From JABDBL01 sp963845445 (GTDB taxonomy: Bacteria; Cyanobacteriota; Vampirovibrionia; Obscuribacterales; Obscuribacteraceae): DNA of 64,000 nucleotides. Location: NCBI GenBank assembly GCA_963845445.1, contig CAWJSE010000002.1, forward strand, positions 2,046,001 through 2,110,000, written 5' to 3'. The position numbers and the translations under genes are program-made. The notes under the pieces are model-generated. The model was not told where the DNA came from. It did no database searches and saw only the letters and a list, made by a program, of their open reading frames with translations. Shown piece by piece: positions 9,601 to 19,271 of the stretch (position 1 is its first letter; the number at the start of each line of letters is the position of its first letter).

Positions 9601-12600
9601 CAGCAGTTAATACTAATGCAGTAAATATACAAGTGCCTAATGTCATATTGAACGGTTCAGTGCTAGCTAATAGTGGCGATATCGTTATTAGAACCACTGC
9701 GCCCGGTAATCCACTAAATATAAATATGGGTAACGGTTCATCCATAAATGCCGCTGCCGGCAACGTCAGTTTCAATAATGGTGTAAATACGCCTATTGTT
9801 ATGACCAGTGGCTTTGGTGATATTTCTGCTAGTGCAGGCACTGGTTTAATTACTCTGCATGCACACGGCTATACAACAAGTATCAATGTCAATTCATTAA
9901 AAGGCAATCTTACCGGGGATCCAGGAACAGCAAATATTACAGTAGCAGCTGGTAATCTAAATATTCTCGGACCTTTCACCACCGCACAGCTAGTCACATT
10001 AACAAATAATGCTGCTGGCGGTAGTGTTAACTTTAACGGTGGTACTACCACTGCTTCGACTGTAACCGTTAAAACAACCAATACAGGCAGCGTATTAATT
10101 GCTGCCACTGCAATTGTTAGTGTCACTCAAGCTAATGTGACAACTGCAACTTTTACAAATAACGGCGCTTTTACTGCTAGCTCACAACCTTTAACTATTC
10201 AAGGCAATGGTACTAATAATGCTCTAATAGTAAGTTTAGGTGCCGGTTCTACTCTATCTGGTGACTCGGTGGTATTCAATGGCAGTGGCGCGTCAGCTGG
10301 GGCTATTAATATGTTAGGAGGCAATGGCGCCATAAGCGCTACCGGTGCTAATCCAACAGTAATCTTTAATGGCGGTACCGGTGCTGTTAATGTAAATGTA
10401 AACAGCATAAATGGAGAAACAGTCGGGCAAGGTGGCTCAGTAGCGTTAACAGTACACAACGGACAATTGGCTTTAGGAAGCTGGACTAGCTCTAGCGGTG
10501 CTATGTCATTTACAAATACTTTTGCTAGTGGTGGCGTGCAAGTAGCAAATAGTCTTACCAGTGTCGGACAATTGAGTATCACTAGTGGATCAGCTGCCGG
10601 AATTAATATAGCAACAAGCAATGTTTTATCAGGCAAAAGTGTCTCGCTCTCAGCCGGTACCGGTGGCATTACACTAAATGGCACAAGCAGTATTGTGGCA
10701 GATTCTGCTACTGGTAATGCCGGTAATATATCGATTATCTCCAATGGTGGAGCCATTAATCTAGGAACAGGCATTATTAGCGCACAGGCTACAGGTAATA
10801 CGGGTAGCGGCGGAACTATAACGATCAGCGGCTTGTCCTTCGTTGCTCATAATGAAATTAATGCCAATGCAGCAAAAACAGGCAACGGCGGTAGCATATC
10901 TATCAGCACCGTTGGATCAGCCAGCGATTTGACCGTAGACAATACATTTACTTTCTCCGCTCAAGGAGGTACTACTTCTGGTAATGGTGGAACCGCAAGC
11001 TTTTCTGCTGGACGTAATTTGACTATAGCTTCTACTGCCTCAATGAATGTTAGCGCGCGAGCAGCTAATGGCAACGGCGGCAAAATCAATTTAACTAACG
11101 GTACTTCTGCCTCCGGTACATTGCAGATCAATCAAAGTCTCGCTGTTAATGGTAATGGCTCAGGTTCCGGTGGACAGATTACTATTTCGAACAATTCGAG
11201 TAGTGTTTTTCTTATTTCGGGTGTCAGCAGCAATGGCATAAATGGAACTTTAATGGCTAATGCTGGTAGTGGCACTGGTGGCGGCGGTGGCAGTGTTTCT
11301 GTAACTAATAGAGGTAGCGGTGGTATTGCTCTACTGAGTTACTCAGATATTTCAGTTAATCCAAGCACCGGAGGCGGTGCTGGCGGGAGTATTACGCTAA
11401 ATGCCGGTAATGGCCTCTTAACCATACCAAATGGCACAATTAACGTTAGCGCAATTGGTCCAGGCAGTCATAACGGGGGCACCATAAGCCTCACTGGTTC
11501 TTCTGTCGTTTTTAGCGGCGGCACTGGTACAACACTTTCTTTATTAGCCAATGCTGCTGGCTCAGGCAATGGAGGTAGTGTCAGTGTAAGAACTACTTCT
11601 GCTAACGGCGACATAATCCTTGGCAACGCTGCAGGCGATATTGCCACCATTTCTGCTACAGGAGGCTCAGCTGGTTTTAATGCAGGGAATGGTGGATTCG
11701 TAACCCTAAATGCCGGACGTAACTTAATTATTCCTAGTACCATAGGTATAGTTAAGGTAATTCCAGCCGGAAATAATGGCAACGGCGGTACCATTAGTCT
11801 GACAGCAGGAGCTGCTTCGTCCAGTGGGATATTGCAAGCTAATCAAGCTTTAAATGCTGATGGAACGGGCACAGGCAATGGCGGCACTGTAAGTGTTTCT
11901 TATAACGATACTATTAATCCATTAATAGTAGGAGCGACCGGACCCCACAGTTATGTAATCGGCAATATTTCGTCCAGCGCAGGAGCTTTCGGTACTACCG
12001 GCGGCACAGTTAATATTACCGATACCGGTAATGGACCTTTGTCAGTGACTTTGACTGGCAGCATATTAGCCAGTGGCAATACTTTAGGTAATATCAATTT
12101 TGCTTCTCACAGCGGACAAGCAATCAACGTCACTGGACCTGGCGCTCTAACCGGTACAGTGAATAATAACGCCACTGCTGCTGCAGTTACTTATAAGCCT
12201 GGCACCGGCAATTTAGTTTTGGGCAGCATTAGTAATGCCACAGGCAATATACTTGCTGTTGCTAATCCTAATAATGGATCTGTAATAACTACAAAAAACA
12301 TAACTAGTGCTGGTACATTGACCTTTACCAGTGCCAGTACGGGCAGTGTCAGTATAGCTGCTGGAACGACATCGAAAGGTACTACAGCTGTTACTGTTAA
12401 TAGCCCAAAACTAAACATTGGCGCCAACGGAGCACTTACTGCCACCACCGGTAATGTTAATATTTTAAGTAATACATTAGGCAATGCGCTTTCTGTGAAT
12501 TTAGCAAATGGTGCCAGTATTAATGCCCTAGCAGCTAATGTTGCTTTTAATAGCACTACAAGTATGGGCCCAATCAATATAACTAGCGGCTTCGGTTCTA

Positions 12601-13913
12601 TTACTGCTGACGGCGGACTAGGAAACATTAGCTTGAATGCTGGCAATAATTCTCCAATAAATGTAAATGTCTTTTCTCTGACCGGCATTGTTACTGGCAC
12701 AGGTAGCATAATTTCTATCGCTTCCGCCGCAAATAATCTTAGCTTAGGAGCATTGACTAGTGCAGTTGGTGGCATCACTATAAGCAACGCTGGTAACGGC
12801 AATACTATCAGTACTTCCGGTAATATAAACAGTGCTCAAGCCCTGGTTATATCGCAAACGAGTAGTACCGGCAGCATTATTTTAGGCAATAGCACAACAG
12901 CCGGTGGTACTGCAGTTACGACTACTTCTCAACACTTAACTTTAACTGGCAACGCTGCTTTGAAAGCTAATACCAGTGACGTTAATATCCTCGGAACAGG
13001 CTCTCCTAAGCAACTTATATTGTCTTTTGGTAGCGGCTCTAGCATAACATCAGTATCAGGCAACGTTAACTTTAATAGTGTGAGCGCTCCTGGCTCAATC
13101 ATAACCACGAGCACTGGCAATGGTTCTATCAGCGCTAACGGTGGCGCTGGCATAATTACATTGAACGGTGGAGCCGGTGCTTCTTCCAATACGGTCAGGG
13201 TCAATGTCAATTCGATTGCAGGAACAGCGATAGGTAATGGCAGCGCAATAACTTTAGCTGTTGCTCGTGGAAATTTACTTTTGGGAGCATTTATTTCTTA
13301 TGCCAATGCTTCTAGCGGCAATATTGCTATCAGTGACTCTAGTACAAATGGAACTCTTACAACTACCGGCAATATTACCAGTGCCGGCAGCTTGTCGGTG
13401 ATGGAGACCGGGGCTAAAGGTCTACTCTTGGTGCCAGCAGCAATAGCACTAACAACCAAACCTGCCGGCACTGATATCAGTCTAGCCGCAGCTACCTTAG
13501 TTAATTTCGGCAATGTCACTTCTAATCGTGACCTGATTTTGGCTTCTGACAATTTGAGTAATTTCGGTATAATGACAACAAGCAGAGATCTTGATATTTC
13601 TAGTTTTACCGCTGGCCGTCCACTGACTATTGGTCCAAGCAACGGCTTAGTTTTAACCGCCGCTCGCGATATCAATTTCGGTTACAACAATGCTAGTCAG
13701 ATCGCGGTAAACGGCGCTACCTATAAAAGCAGGACGCAATGTTTCTTTCAATGGTGGCAGCAATTCAGTAACAGTGCTGCCCACAACTATCACGGGAACA
13801 GTAATTGGTGGTGGTGCTGGCAGTCTAATCGGGAGCTCGTTCTATCTATCCAGCCCGTTTGGCAATGTTACATTGGGAGCGATGACATCAACAGGCCCGA
13901 TAACAGTAATTAA
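6675..13913 (+). CDS. Giant surface protein, N-terminal part before frameshift
   Basis: The start at 6675 follows GGAGAAA and begins a signal peptide of about 33 residues. Residues 34-143 are histidine-rich (18 His). From about residue 150 onward the protein is a very long, low-charge array rich in Gly, Asn, Ser, Thr and Ala with motifs such as NGGxISL and GxITxxGxI, typical of right-handed beta-helix adhesins of the filamentous-haemagglutinin kind. Long modules recur: the INVTGPGALTG module appears near 9340 and again near 12120. Real homology ends near 13721; the last 64 or so residues to 13913 are out of frame (Trp/Gln/Asn-rich nonsense), while the expected repeat continues in the next frame. 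No TpsB-like transporter gene lies nearby. Role as adhesin or biofilm matrix is inferred. Confidence 0.82.
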   Translation: MLKKSNFQKSSRAVICIAILTSQVVSLPTLGQAHIAPTTPHHVWTGNHSCSNPNSSISGTRTSLIHHHIHHINVGANQPVGTNGHPDIGSYHAGYMFHHGGEPSLNQQNTHTTASVSLHNHSYNSFSASRSQTGNAQTSYQHHNNLNNQTAITLSGSKSANGSLLGSASLPNLFNLDLGSSKLVIQASNSLPITITLGGYLAATGNIMGGRQMVIEPGKMLTAAQYTAMEQVITSGSQTVVLSQHGTAISGLVTLVAGQVSGLADIQVPTHVLVDTVGFSSSNPLNIAGTTQILGSLYTLEQSTSVTAALNSASIFVGARGTLGDPLTNQNLFNNLFAANGLNLSILGNLTNQGTVNSIGTLNVSANQVANVSTNNHQAVMSAPIVNIYTASGNVTNSGQIIAGSGNVQFNTAAAQNININNTKGVIQALQGSIDVRDLAYAGNANLNLSGGDWLSQNLNLNSGSGIATANIGNVTGAINTNAGEAHVLASTQNLIIGNTALSGDPSYFNTLGKVTIAGNLNFSGQDLAIVAKTNIVTAAGAGSINTSSSIGNGGNITMIAGANFTSSGPAQGNNNHATTLTVNGGTAAGGYIDLSGNISGSGASINTLTSASSAVGGNGGNISLVAYGGTAGQSGKVSLPTAVTVTSGGSGSGNNGSVTVIAGANAGTGINVGAINTTGGTGVNGGGDITLATAAPALFSNTGTMTIKNGSITNGASFFAGNLTSASIVAGALTSPGGFVAVEAGKAVTTGTITSNGVGANGNGGYINVTAARNTDAHLQVNGDLSANGVGTGSGGTANISYSGSTNVSGVLLVGASNAASNYVSGNISADSGLSGTAGGNVNISSLVPGPLSINPGVNERPINVGLTGTISANGSSLGNVNFYGKTINVTGPGALTGITNNNSDAAAVTYTVGSGNLTLGQISNASGNIVLTNNATNGIIQATQSITSAGKLIVNGGAAGSLVVPTGVTISGTAAVNTNAVNIQVPNVILNGSVLANSGDIVIRTTAPGNPLNINMGNGSSINAAAGNVSFNNGVNTPIVMTSGFGDISASAGTGLITLHAHGYTTSINVNSLKGNLTGDPGTANITVAAGNLNILGPFTTAQLVTLTNNAAGGSVNFNGGTTTASTVTVKTTNTGSVLIAATAIVSVTQANVTTATFTNNGAFTASSQPLTIQGNGTNNALIVSLGAGSTLSGDSVVFNGSGASAGAINMLGGNGAISATGANPTVIFNGGTGAVNVNVNSINGETVGQGGSVALTVHNGQLALGSWTSSSGAMSFTNTFASGGVQVANSLTSVGQLSITSGSAAGINIATSNVLSGKSVSLSAGTGGITLNGTSSIVADSATGNAGNISIISNGGAINLGTGIISAQATGNTGSGGTITISGLSFVAHNEINANAAKTGNGGSISISTVGSASDLTVDNTFTFSAQGGTTSGNGGTASFSAGRNLTIASTASMNVSARAANGNGGKINLTNGTSASGTLQINQSLAVNGNGSGSGGQITISNNSSSVFLISGVSSNGINGTLMANAGSGTGGGGGSVSVTNRGSGGIALLSYSDISVNPSTGGGAGGSITLNAGNGLLTIPNGTINVSAIGPGSHNGGTISLTGSSVVFSGGTGTTLSLLANAAGSGNGGSVSVRTTSANGDIILGNAAGDIATISATGGSAGFNAGNGGFVTLNAGRNLIIPSTIGIVKVIPAGNNGNGGTISLTAGAASSSGILQANQALNADGTGTGNGGTVSVSYNDTINPLIVGATGPHSYVIGNISSSAGAFGTTGGTVNITDTGNGPLSVTLTGSILASGNTLGNINFASHSGQAINVTGPGALTGTVNNNATAAAVTYKPGTGNLVLGSISNATGNILAVANPNNGSVITTKNITSAGTLTFTSASTGSVSIAAGTTSKGTTAVTVNSPKLNIGANGALTATTGNVNILSNTLGNALSVNLANGASINALAANVAFNSTTSMGPINITSGFGSITADGGLGNISLNAGNNSPINVNVFSLTGIVTGTGSIISIASAANNLSLGALTSAVGGITISNAGNGNTISTSGNINSAQALVISQTSSTGSIILGNSTTAGGTAVTTTSQHLTLTGNAALKANTSDVNILGTGSPKQLILSFGSGSSITSVSGNVNFNSVSAPGSIITTSTGNGSISANGGAGIITLNGGAGASSNTVRVNVNSIAGTAIGNGSAITLAVARGNLLLGAFISYANASSGNIAISDSSTNGTLTTTGNITSAGSLSVMETGAKGLLLVPAAIALTTKPAGTDISLAAATLVNFGNVTSNRDLILASDNLSNFGIMTTSRDLDISSFTAGRPLTIGPSNGLVLTAARDINFGYNNASQIAVNGATYKSRTQCFFQWWQQFSNSAAHNYHGNSNWWWCWQSNRELVLSIQPVWQCYIGSDDINRPDNSN

Positions 13914-16370
13914 TACGGCTGGCGGTCTTGGAGAAGGAACTATCTCTGTGGTGGGAGCAGTGGCTTCAACCGGAGGAGCGATTAGTCTCACTAGCGGAGC
14001 TAATGGTTCTTTGACAGTAAGTGCAGCAGGATCTATAGCGACTTCACTTAGCGGAACAGATATTATCTTGGATGGTAAAACATTAAATAATGCCGGTAGC
14101 ATTACAGCTAAGCGCGATTTGATTATTATGGCTAATAGCCTCAGTAATACAGGTCCGATGATCGCTGGTAGAGACCTAGACATATCCAGTTTTACTGCAG
14201 GAGCACCATTATCAATCACCTCCAGCAATGGTGCAAATCTTAGCGCTGTTCGCGATATCAATTTTGGCTATAACAACGCCAGCCAAATAACAGTCAGTGG
14301 TCAGGCAATCAATGCTGGGCGCTATGTGTCATTCAATGGTGGCAACACTTCTGTAACAGTAACGCCAACTTCTATAGCTGGCATCGTAATAGGAGCGGGT
14401 CCTAGCAATTTAATAGGTAGTTCGTTCTATCTATCTACTAGCCAGGCAGGCAACATCACACTAGGAGCTATCGCGTCCCCAGGTTCGATCACAGTATTGA
14501 ATGGTGACAATGCTAATGGCGCTGGTCATGGCAATATTTCTGTGACAGGATCAATAAGTACAGCTGGTGGAACTATAAGCTTAACTACTGGAGCTAATGG
14601 TGCTTTAACTATCAGTGCTGGTCTCAGTATCACCACCTCAGGCAGCGGCACAGCTATTACATTGGCAGGCAAAACAATAACGAACGCGGGAAATGTCCAT
14701 TCCAATCTTGATCTAATCATTGCCGCAAATACTTTGACTAATACAAACTCGATGATAACAAGCCGAGATTTAGACATTTCAAGCTTTACAGCAGGTTCAC
14801 CATTAACAATAAATGCGGGCACCGGCTTAGGCTTAAGTGCTGGTCGTGATATCAATTTTGGCTATAACAATGCCAGTCAAATAACACTAACCGGTGTTGC
14901 GATAAATGCTGGGCGCTATGTTTTATTCAATGGTGGCAATAATTCAGTAACAGCTAAAATTACTTCAATCACAGGGGAAGTCATCGGTGGCGGAGCAAGT
15001 AATTTAATAGGTAGTTCATTTAGCTTATCTAATCAATCGGGCAATATTGTTTTAGGACCAATGAAGTCTACAGGAGCCATAACAGTAACAAATGGCGATA
15101 ATGCTAACGGCTCCGCTCATGGCAATATTTCTGTAATGGGTTCAATAGGCTCAACTGGTGGAGCAATAAGTTTAACTACCGGCGCTAATGGTAATTTAAC
15201 TGTTAACGTGGGGGTAAGTATAACGACCACCGGTGCAGGAACAGACATTACATTGGCAGGAAAAACAGTAACCAATGATGGCACCATTCTTTCTAATCGT
15301 GATCTGATTATTGCTGCAAATAACCTGAGTAATGTGGGCACAATGATAACTACTAGAGACTTGGATATTTCAAGCTTTACAGCCGGTGCACTATTAACCA
15401 TAAACGTAAACACCGGGCTAGCCTTAACCGCCGGACGTGATATCAATTTTGGCTACCATAATCCAGGACAGATAACAGTAAATGGAGTGGCAATTGATGC
15501 CGGACGCTATGTATCGTTCAACGGTGGTAATAATTCAGTAATGGTGACGCCAACTTCTATAACCGGCACAGTAATTGGCGGCGGTGCGTCTAATCTAATC
15601 GGTAACTCCTTCTACTTAAATAGTCCATTAGGCAATATTACATTGGGAGCGATGATGTCGCCCGGCTCAATCACGGTATTAAATAATGACAATACTGGTG
15701 GATTAAGTGACGGCAATATTTCTGTCATAGGACCAATAAGCTCAACTGGCGGAGCAATAAGCTTAACTACTGGAGCTAAAGGTACTTTGGCTATTGCCGC
15801 ATCAGGGTCGATAAATACCTCCGGTACCGGCACTGATATTACATTGGCAGGCAAAACAATAACAAATGCAGGCAATATACATGCAAATCTTGATTTGATC
15901 ATTGCTGCCAACAGTTTAACTAATACTGGCTTAATGACAACAACTAGAGATTTAGATATATCTAGCTTTGCAGCCGGTGCTCCATTAACAATAAATGCAA
16001 GCAATGGTCTAGCCTTGACCGCGGGTCGTGATATCAATTTTGGTTACAACAACGCTAGTCAAATAGTATTAACCGGAGTCGCAATAGATGCTGAGCGCTA
16101 TATCTCATTCAATGGCGGCAATAATTCAGTGACGGCCAATGTTACTTCTGCCACAGGTGAGGTAATCGGGGGTGGAGCGAGCAATCTGATCGGTAGTTCA
16201 TTCGATCTGTCGAGTAAATCGGGCAATATCTTATTAGGACCAATGACTTCGCCAGGAGCCATTGTAGTGATAAATAATGATAATGCTGCTGGGGCCACTC
16301 ATGGCAGAATAAGTGTGATTGGCGCTGTCTCCTCTACTGGCAGTGCAATTAGCTTTACCAGCGGTGAGCA
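13480..16370 (+). repeat. Tandem repeats of about 197 codons in the giant gene
   Basis: Five copies of a module of 195-198 codons occur in tandem. The landmark GATATCAATTTTGG begins at 13668 (one mismatch), 14254, 14848, 15439 and 16030, giving spacings of 586, 594, 591 and 591. Each module includes RDLDISSFTAG, a DINFGY segment and a GGGASNLIGSSF-like segment. All spacings are multiples of three except the first, which has one base too many; that is where the frame breaks. The fifth copy diverges after about 16330. Confidence 0.9.
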
Positions 16371-19095
16371 TGGACGTATCACAGTAGATACCGGGATTTC
16401 AATCAACGGCCACACCGGAGTTTACTTAACAACACCTAGATTAGACAATGATGGCAGCATAATCGCTAATACAGGGAATTTAGTTATTCAAAGCAATCGT
16501 GCTAATTATAAATTGATTGTCAATTTAGGCAATGGTTCTATTCTGACCTCTTCCATGGGCAATGTTAATTTCAATGAAACTAATGCAGGTGCAATAACCA
16601 TTAAGCCAATAAGCGGAACTAATCCGTTAGGCACCATATCGGCAAACAACGGTAATGGCCAAATCAATCTAAATATAGGTTCTAAATTTGCCACAGTGTC
16701 GGCTGATTCAATTTCAGGGATTGTCACAGATCCAAACGCTAATTTTGCAGCTCCAGCAGCGGGCAATGTTTCCATTACTGTTGCTTCAGGACAACTAACA
16801 CTGGGAAGCTTTGCTACTAGAGCTGGTCATTCCATTGTTGCTTTAAATATAGGCAGCAACGGGACGATAGTGACGACAGACAATTTAAAATCAGAAAATA
16901 CAATTACACTGACCAGTGGTACTGCTGGTTCTATCAGCATCGTATCCGGGACCTCAGTAATTGGTAATTTGGGTGTGAACCTCAATTCACCGTTAGATAA
17001 TATAAATGGTGCGGTTGTGGTTGCGCAAGGCAATCTTAATGTTCAAAGCAACGGAACAGGACATGGCTTGACCATCAATATGGGACCAAATGCTGGTACC
17101 ACCCGGTCTCAGCTAACCGCCAATAACGGTGATGTCTACTTTAACAATACTAGCTCCGGTGCAATCACTATAACTGGTGGTCCAGCTTATGGTCTTATAT
17201 CAGCTAGCAACGATGTTATTATGAATGGTGGTTCTGGTGCAGTTAACAGCAATAATCAACAGATTATAGGCTGCATTCACGTGAACGGATCTTCTATCTC
17301 GATTACCACAGCCGTAGGTAATTTAGATTTCTGTTTAGGCATAAATACGTCCTCCGGTGCGGGATCTGGTGGTTCGATCACCATTGCAGCTAATGGAGGC
17401 ATGATTAATAGCGATGCTGTTACAAGTAGTGGCACTGGCGCAGGCAACTCGGCTGGTAACATAACTATAACTGGCTTCAATGGAGTAAATATAGGTAATG
17501 TAAATGCTAATGGGCTCAATGGCGCTTCTGGCGGTGCTATCAATATTTTCAGCCCAGCAGGAGTAATTACAGGCACATTTCTCAGCTCCACTGGCAGCGG
17601 CAACGGTATTGGTGGTTTTATAAATACCAGCAGCTCCACGTTGGTTTTGTCTGGCAAAGATACAAGCGGCAATAGTATTAATACTAATGCCACTGGAAGC
17701 GGTACTGCTGGCAATATTAATGTTCTTACTTTTGCCCCCCAATCATTTTATGTAGGTCAGAATGGATCAATCACTGGTAATGGCACCGCTGGCAATATTA
17801 GTGCCAATGGATTAAATGGGGGTTTTATTATCCTCAGAAATTATGGAAATAGTAGTCTGGGCGTTGCCAACCAAGTAATTAGTGGAGCAATAACCGCTAA
17901 TGGAACAACAGAATCAGGTGGCAAGGTTGAGCTCGAAGGGCACCAACCTCTTGGCTCAGGACCGCTGATAGTAGTATTTAATGGTGGACTGATCCAAGCT
18001 ACCAATAATGCTAATGATCTTGGCAGAGTAGGCTTTAATGGCGGACCACATCAGAATATCGAGCTCCTCGGGTTTGGGACAGTAAATGGTGGAGAATTTG
18101 TCCATGCTGGTAACCTCAATGAATTTACTCTTGAATTCTTAGATATTCCTGCTGGCATAATCACTGTTTCTCCAAACATAAATATCACAAATAATTTCGC
18201 TACTAACGGAATCGTTCCCCCAATACCTATAACATTTGCGCCACGATTCTTTATCTCTCAAGCTTCAAGAACAATAAATCCAGGACCGGATTTATCAAAA
18301 ACTGCCACAGACTTCACTCCGTGGGGACATTTTTATTATGAGAACTTTGAACCACGTCCCCGTTTTCAATTAGGTCTCGCTTACAAACATGGAACAACTG
18401 CATATATCCCCGGAACAAAAAGCTACTCTCATACTTTTGCTGATGCAGAAGCAGATCGTTTGGCTAGAGATGGCATGCAGCTTATCAGTAGCAATTTACC
18501 TAACTATTTAAGAATTGATAAAGGTAATATTCTATTGTCTCCGGACAAGAAAATAGTGGTGGGCACTCATGAAGGAAATATCTTCCTATCACCAGGTGCA
18601 ATAGCATTTGTCATGGAATCTGGACATGATGTAGTGGTTTACAATTTGCGGCAGGACGCCCCCAATCAAATGAGCATAGTGGTTAATAGTCACAAGCTTG
18701 TTTTACTTCCTGGTCATTTTATTGTCTTAACCAGACAAAGCGTAAATGATTTTGAGAACATCAATGCCGACTGTCATATGATTAGTTATCGCCATGCACA
18801 AGAAATGCCCTTAAACGAAAAGGGAATCAAAGCATTTGATGCTGAATATTCTATAGCTTCAGCTTTTCTAGCAATTGAGCCTCTCCAAAAACTAATTGCC
18901 TCCAATGATCAGCAAGATAAAACAGTGTTCAATAAAATAGTTAAAAGCGCCGTTACGCTCGGTGGTTTTTCCAGCACCATAGATATGCAGCAATTAGCTA
19001 ATTTGCATCGCGACCGTTTAGACAATATAGAAGAAGAGAATATTATCGATAGTGCCAAACAAATGGCTACAGGCAAAGATAAGTCAATTCAATAG
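13774..19095 (+). CDS. Giant surface protein, C-terminal part after frameshift
   Basis: This frame continues the giant protein; repeat homology in it begins at about 13723, so the GTG at 13774 is not a genuine start. Joined at 13722, the whole protein would be about 4,139 residues. It holds most of the 197-residue repeats, then less regular beta-helix-like sequence. The C-terminal 270 residues differ: a more charged region with RIDKGNILLSPDKKIVVGTH and a PGAIAFVMESG/LLPGHFIVL pattern resembling FecR-like beta domains seen at the ends of some large surface proteins, then a helical tail. No autotransporter barrel or LPXTG anchor is visible. It ends before a terminator that derives from the RRM gene. 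Without its own start it is probably not made unless the frame is restored. Confidence 0.8.
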   Translation: MLPTTITGTVIGGGAGSLIGSSFYLSSPFGNVTLGAMTSTGPITVINTAGGLGEGTISVVGAVASTGGAISLTSGANGSLTVSAAGSIATSLSGTDIILDGKTLNNAGSITAKRDLIIMANSLSNTGPMIAGRDLDISSFTAGAPLSITSSNGANLSAVRDINFGYNNASQITVSGQAINAGRYVSFNGGNTSVTVTPTSIAGIVIGAGPSNLIGSSFYLSTSQAGNITLGAIASPGSITVLNGDNANGAGHGNISVTGSISTAGGTISLTTGANGALTISAGLSITTSGSGTAITLAGKTITNAGNVHSNLDLIIAANTLTNTNSMITSRDLDISSFTAGSPLTINAGTGLGLSAGRDINFGYNNASQITLTGVAINAGRYVLFNGGNNSVTAKITSITGEVIGGGASNLIGSSFSLSNQSGNIVLGPMKSTGAITVTNGDNANGSAHGNISVMGSIGSTGGAISLTTGANGNLTVNVGVSITTTGAGTDITLAGKTVTNDGTILSNRDLIIAANNLSNVGTMITTRDLDISSFTAGALLTINVNTGLALTAGRDINFGYHNPGQITVNGVAIDAGRYVSFNGGNNSVMVTPTSITGTVIGGGASNLIGNSFYLNSPLGNITLGAMMSPGSITVLNNDNTGGLSDGNISVIGPISSTGGAISLTTGAKGTLAIAASGSINTSGTGTDITLAGKTITNAGNIHANLDLIIAANSLTNTGLMTTTRDLDISSFAAGAPLTINASNGLALTAGRDINFGYNNASQIVLTGVAIDAERYISFNGGNNSVTANVTSATGEVIGGGASNLIGSSFDLSSKSGNILLGPMTSPGAIVVINNDNAAGATHGRISVIGAVSSTGSAISFTSGEHGRITVDTGISINGHTGVYLTTPRLDNDGSIIANTGNLVIQSNRANYKLIVNLGNGSILTSSMGNVNFNETNAGAITIKPISGTNPLGTISANNGNGQINLNIGSKFATVSADSISGIVTDPNANFAAPAAGNVSITVASGQLTLGSFATRAGHSIVALNIGSNGTIVTTDNLKSENTITLTSGTAGSISIVSGTSVIGNLGVNLNSPLDNINGAVVVAQGNLNVQSNGTGHGLTINMGPNAGTTRSQLTANNGDVYFNNTSSGAITITGGPAYGLISASNDVIMNGGSGAVNSNNQQIIGCIHVNGSSISITTAVGNLDFCLGINTSSGAGSGGSITIAANGGMINSDAVTSSGTGAGNSAGNITITGFNGVNIGNVNANGLNGASGGAINIFSPAGVITGTFLSSTGSGNGIGGFINTSSSTLVLSGKDTSGNSINTNATGSGTAGNINVLTFAPQSFYVGQNGSITGNGTAGNISANGLNGGFIILRNYGNSSLGVANQVISGAITANGTTESGGKVELEGHQPLGSGPLIVVFNGGLIQATNNANDLGRVGFNGGPHQNIELLGFGTVNGGEFVHAGNLNEFTLEFLDIPAGIITVSPNINITNNFATNGIVPPIPITFAPRFFISQASRTINPGPDLSKTATDFTPWGHFYYENFEPRPRFQLGLAYKHGTTAYIPGTKSYSHTFADAEADRLARDGMQLISSNLPNYLRIDKGNILLSPDKKIVVGTHEGNIFLSPGAIAFVMESGHDVVVYNLRQDAPNQMSIVVNSHKLVLLPGHFIVLTRQSVNDFENINADCHMISYRHAQEMPLNEKGIKAFDAEYSIASAFLAIEPLQKLIASNDQQDKTVFNKIVKSAVTLGGFSSTIDMQQLANLHRDRLDNIEEENIIDSAKQMATGKDKSIQ

Positions 19096-19129
19096 CCACC
19101 TGAAATATTTCAAGCTAGTCTCAGCTTCG

Positions 19130-19256
19130 TTTAATCGACTTTGTCCTCATCACAAGAAGCCGAGTCAATCATTGCCAGGACATAGTCTGCGGGTAGAGAA
19201 ATCTCAGTTTTGGTTTCACAACCCCAACCCAGATGTTCCAACTATTAGATAGATCA
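19130..19256 (+). pseudogene. Decayed copy of the 3' end of the RRM gene
   Basis: From about 19130 the sequence aligns with the 3' part of the RRM gene (about 5797-5924). In pieces it still reads QEAES, then GREISVLVSQPQPR and a terminal SNY stop, matching QEAES, GREISVVVSQPKPR and SDY. Small indels around 19178-19195 and an in-frame TAG break it. There is no RNP1 or RNP2 and no start, so it cannot encode an RRM. The homology runs on into the terminator. Confidence 0.8.
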
Positions 19257-19271
19257 GTTATAAGTCATTAC

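Noticed and set aside
13700..13745. Programmed frameshifting in the giant gene
   Set aside because: No known slippery sequence or downstream structure is seen, and the equivalent place in the other repeat copies is in frame.
13480..16370. CRISPR or other short-repeat array
   Set aside because: The repeats are about 590 bases long, coding and in frame, with no spacer structure.
7758..17742. Many Ala/Pro/Leu-rich minus-strand frames inside the giant gene
   Set aside because: Their composition is the complement of Gly/Asn/Ser-rich codons; none has a ribosome site or a known domain.
19052..19252. Frame of 66 codons overlapping the giant gene end
   Set aside because: It runs in a different frame from the RRM relic and has no domain or ribosome site.
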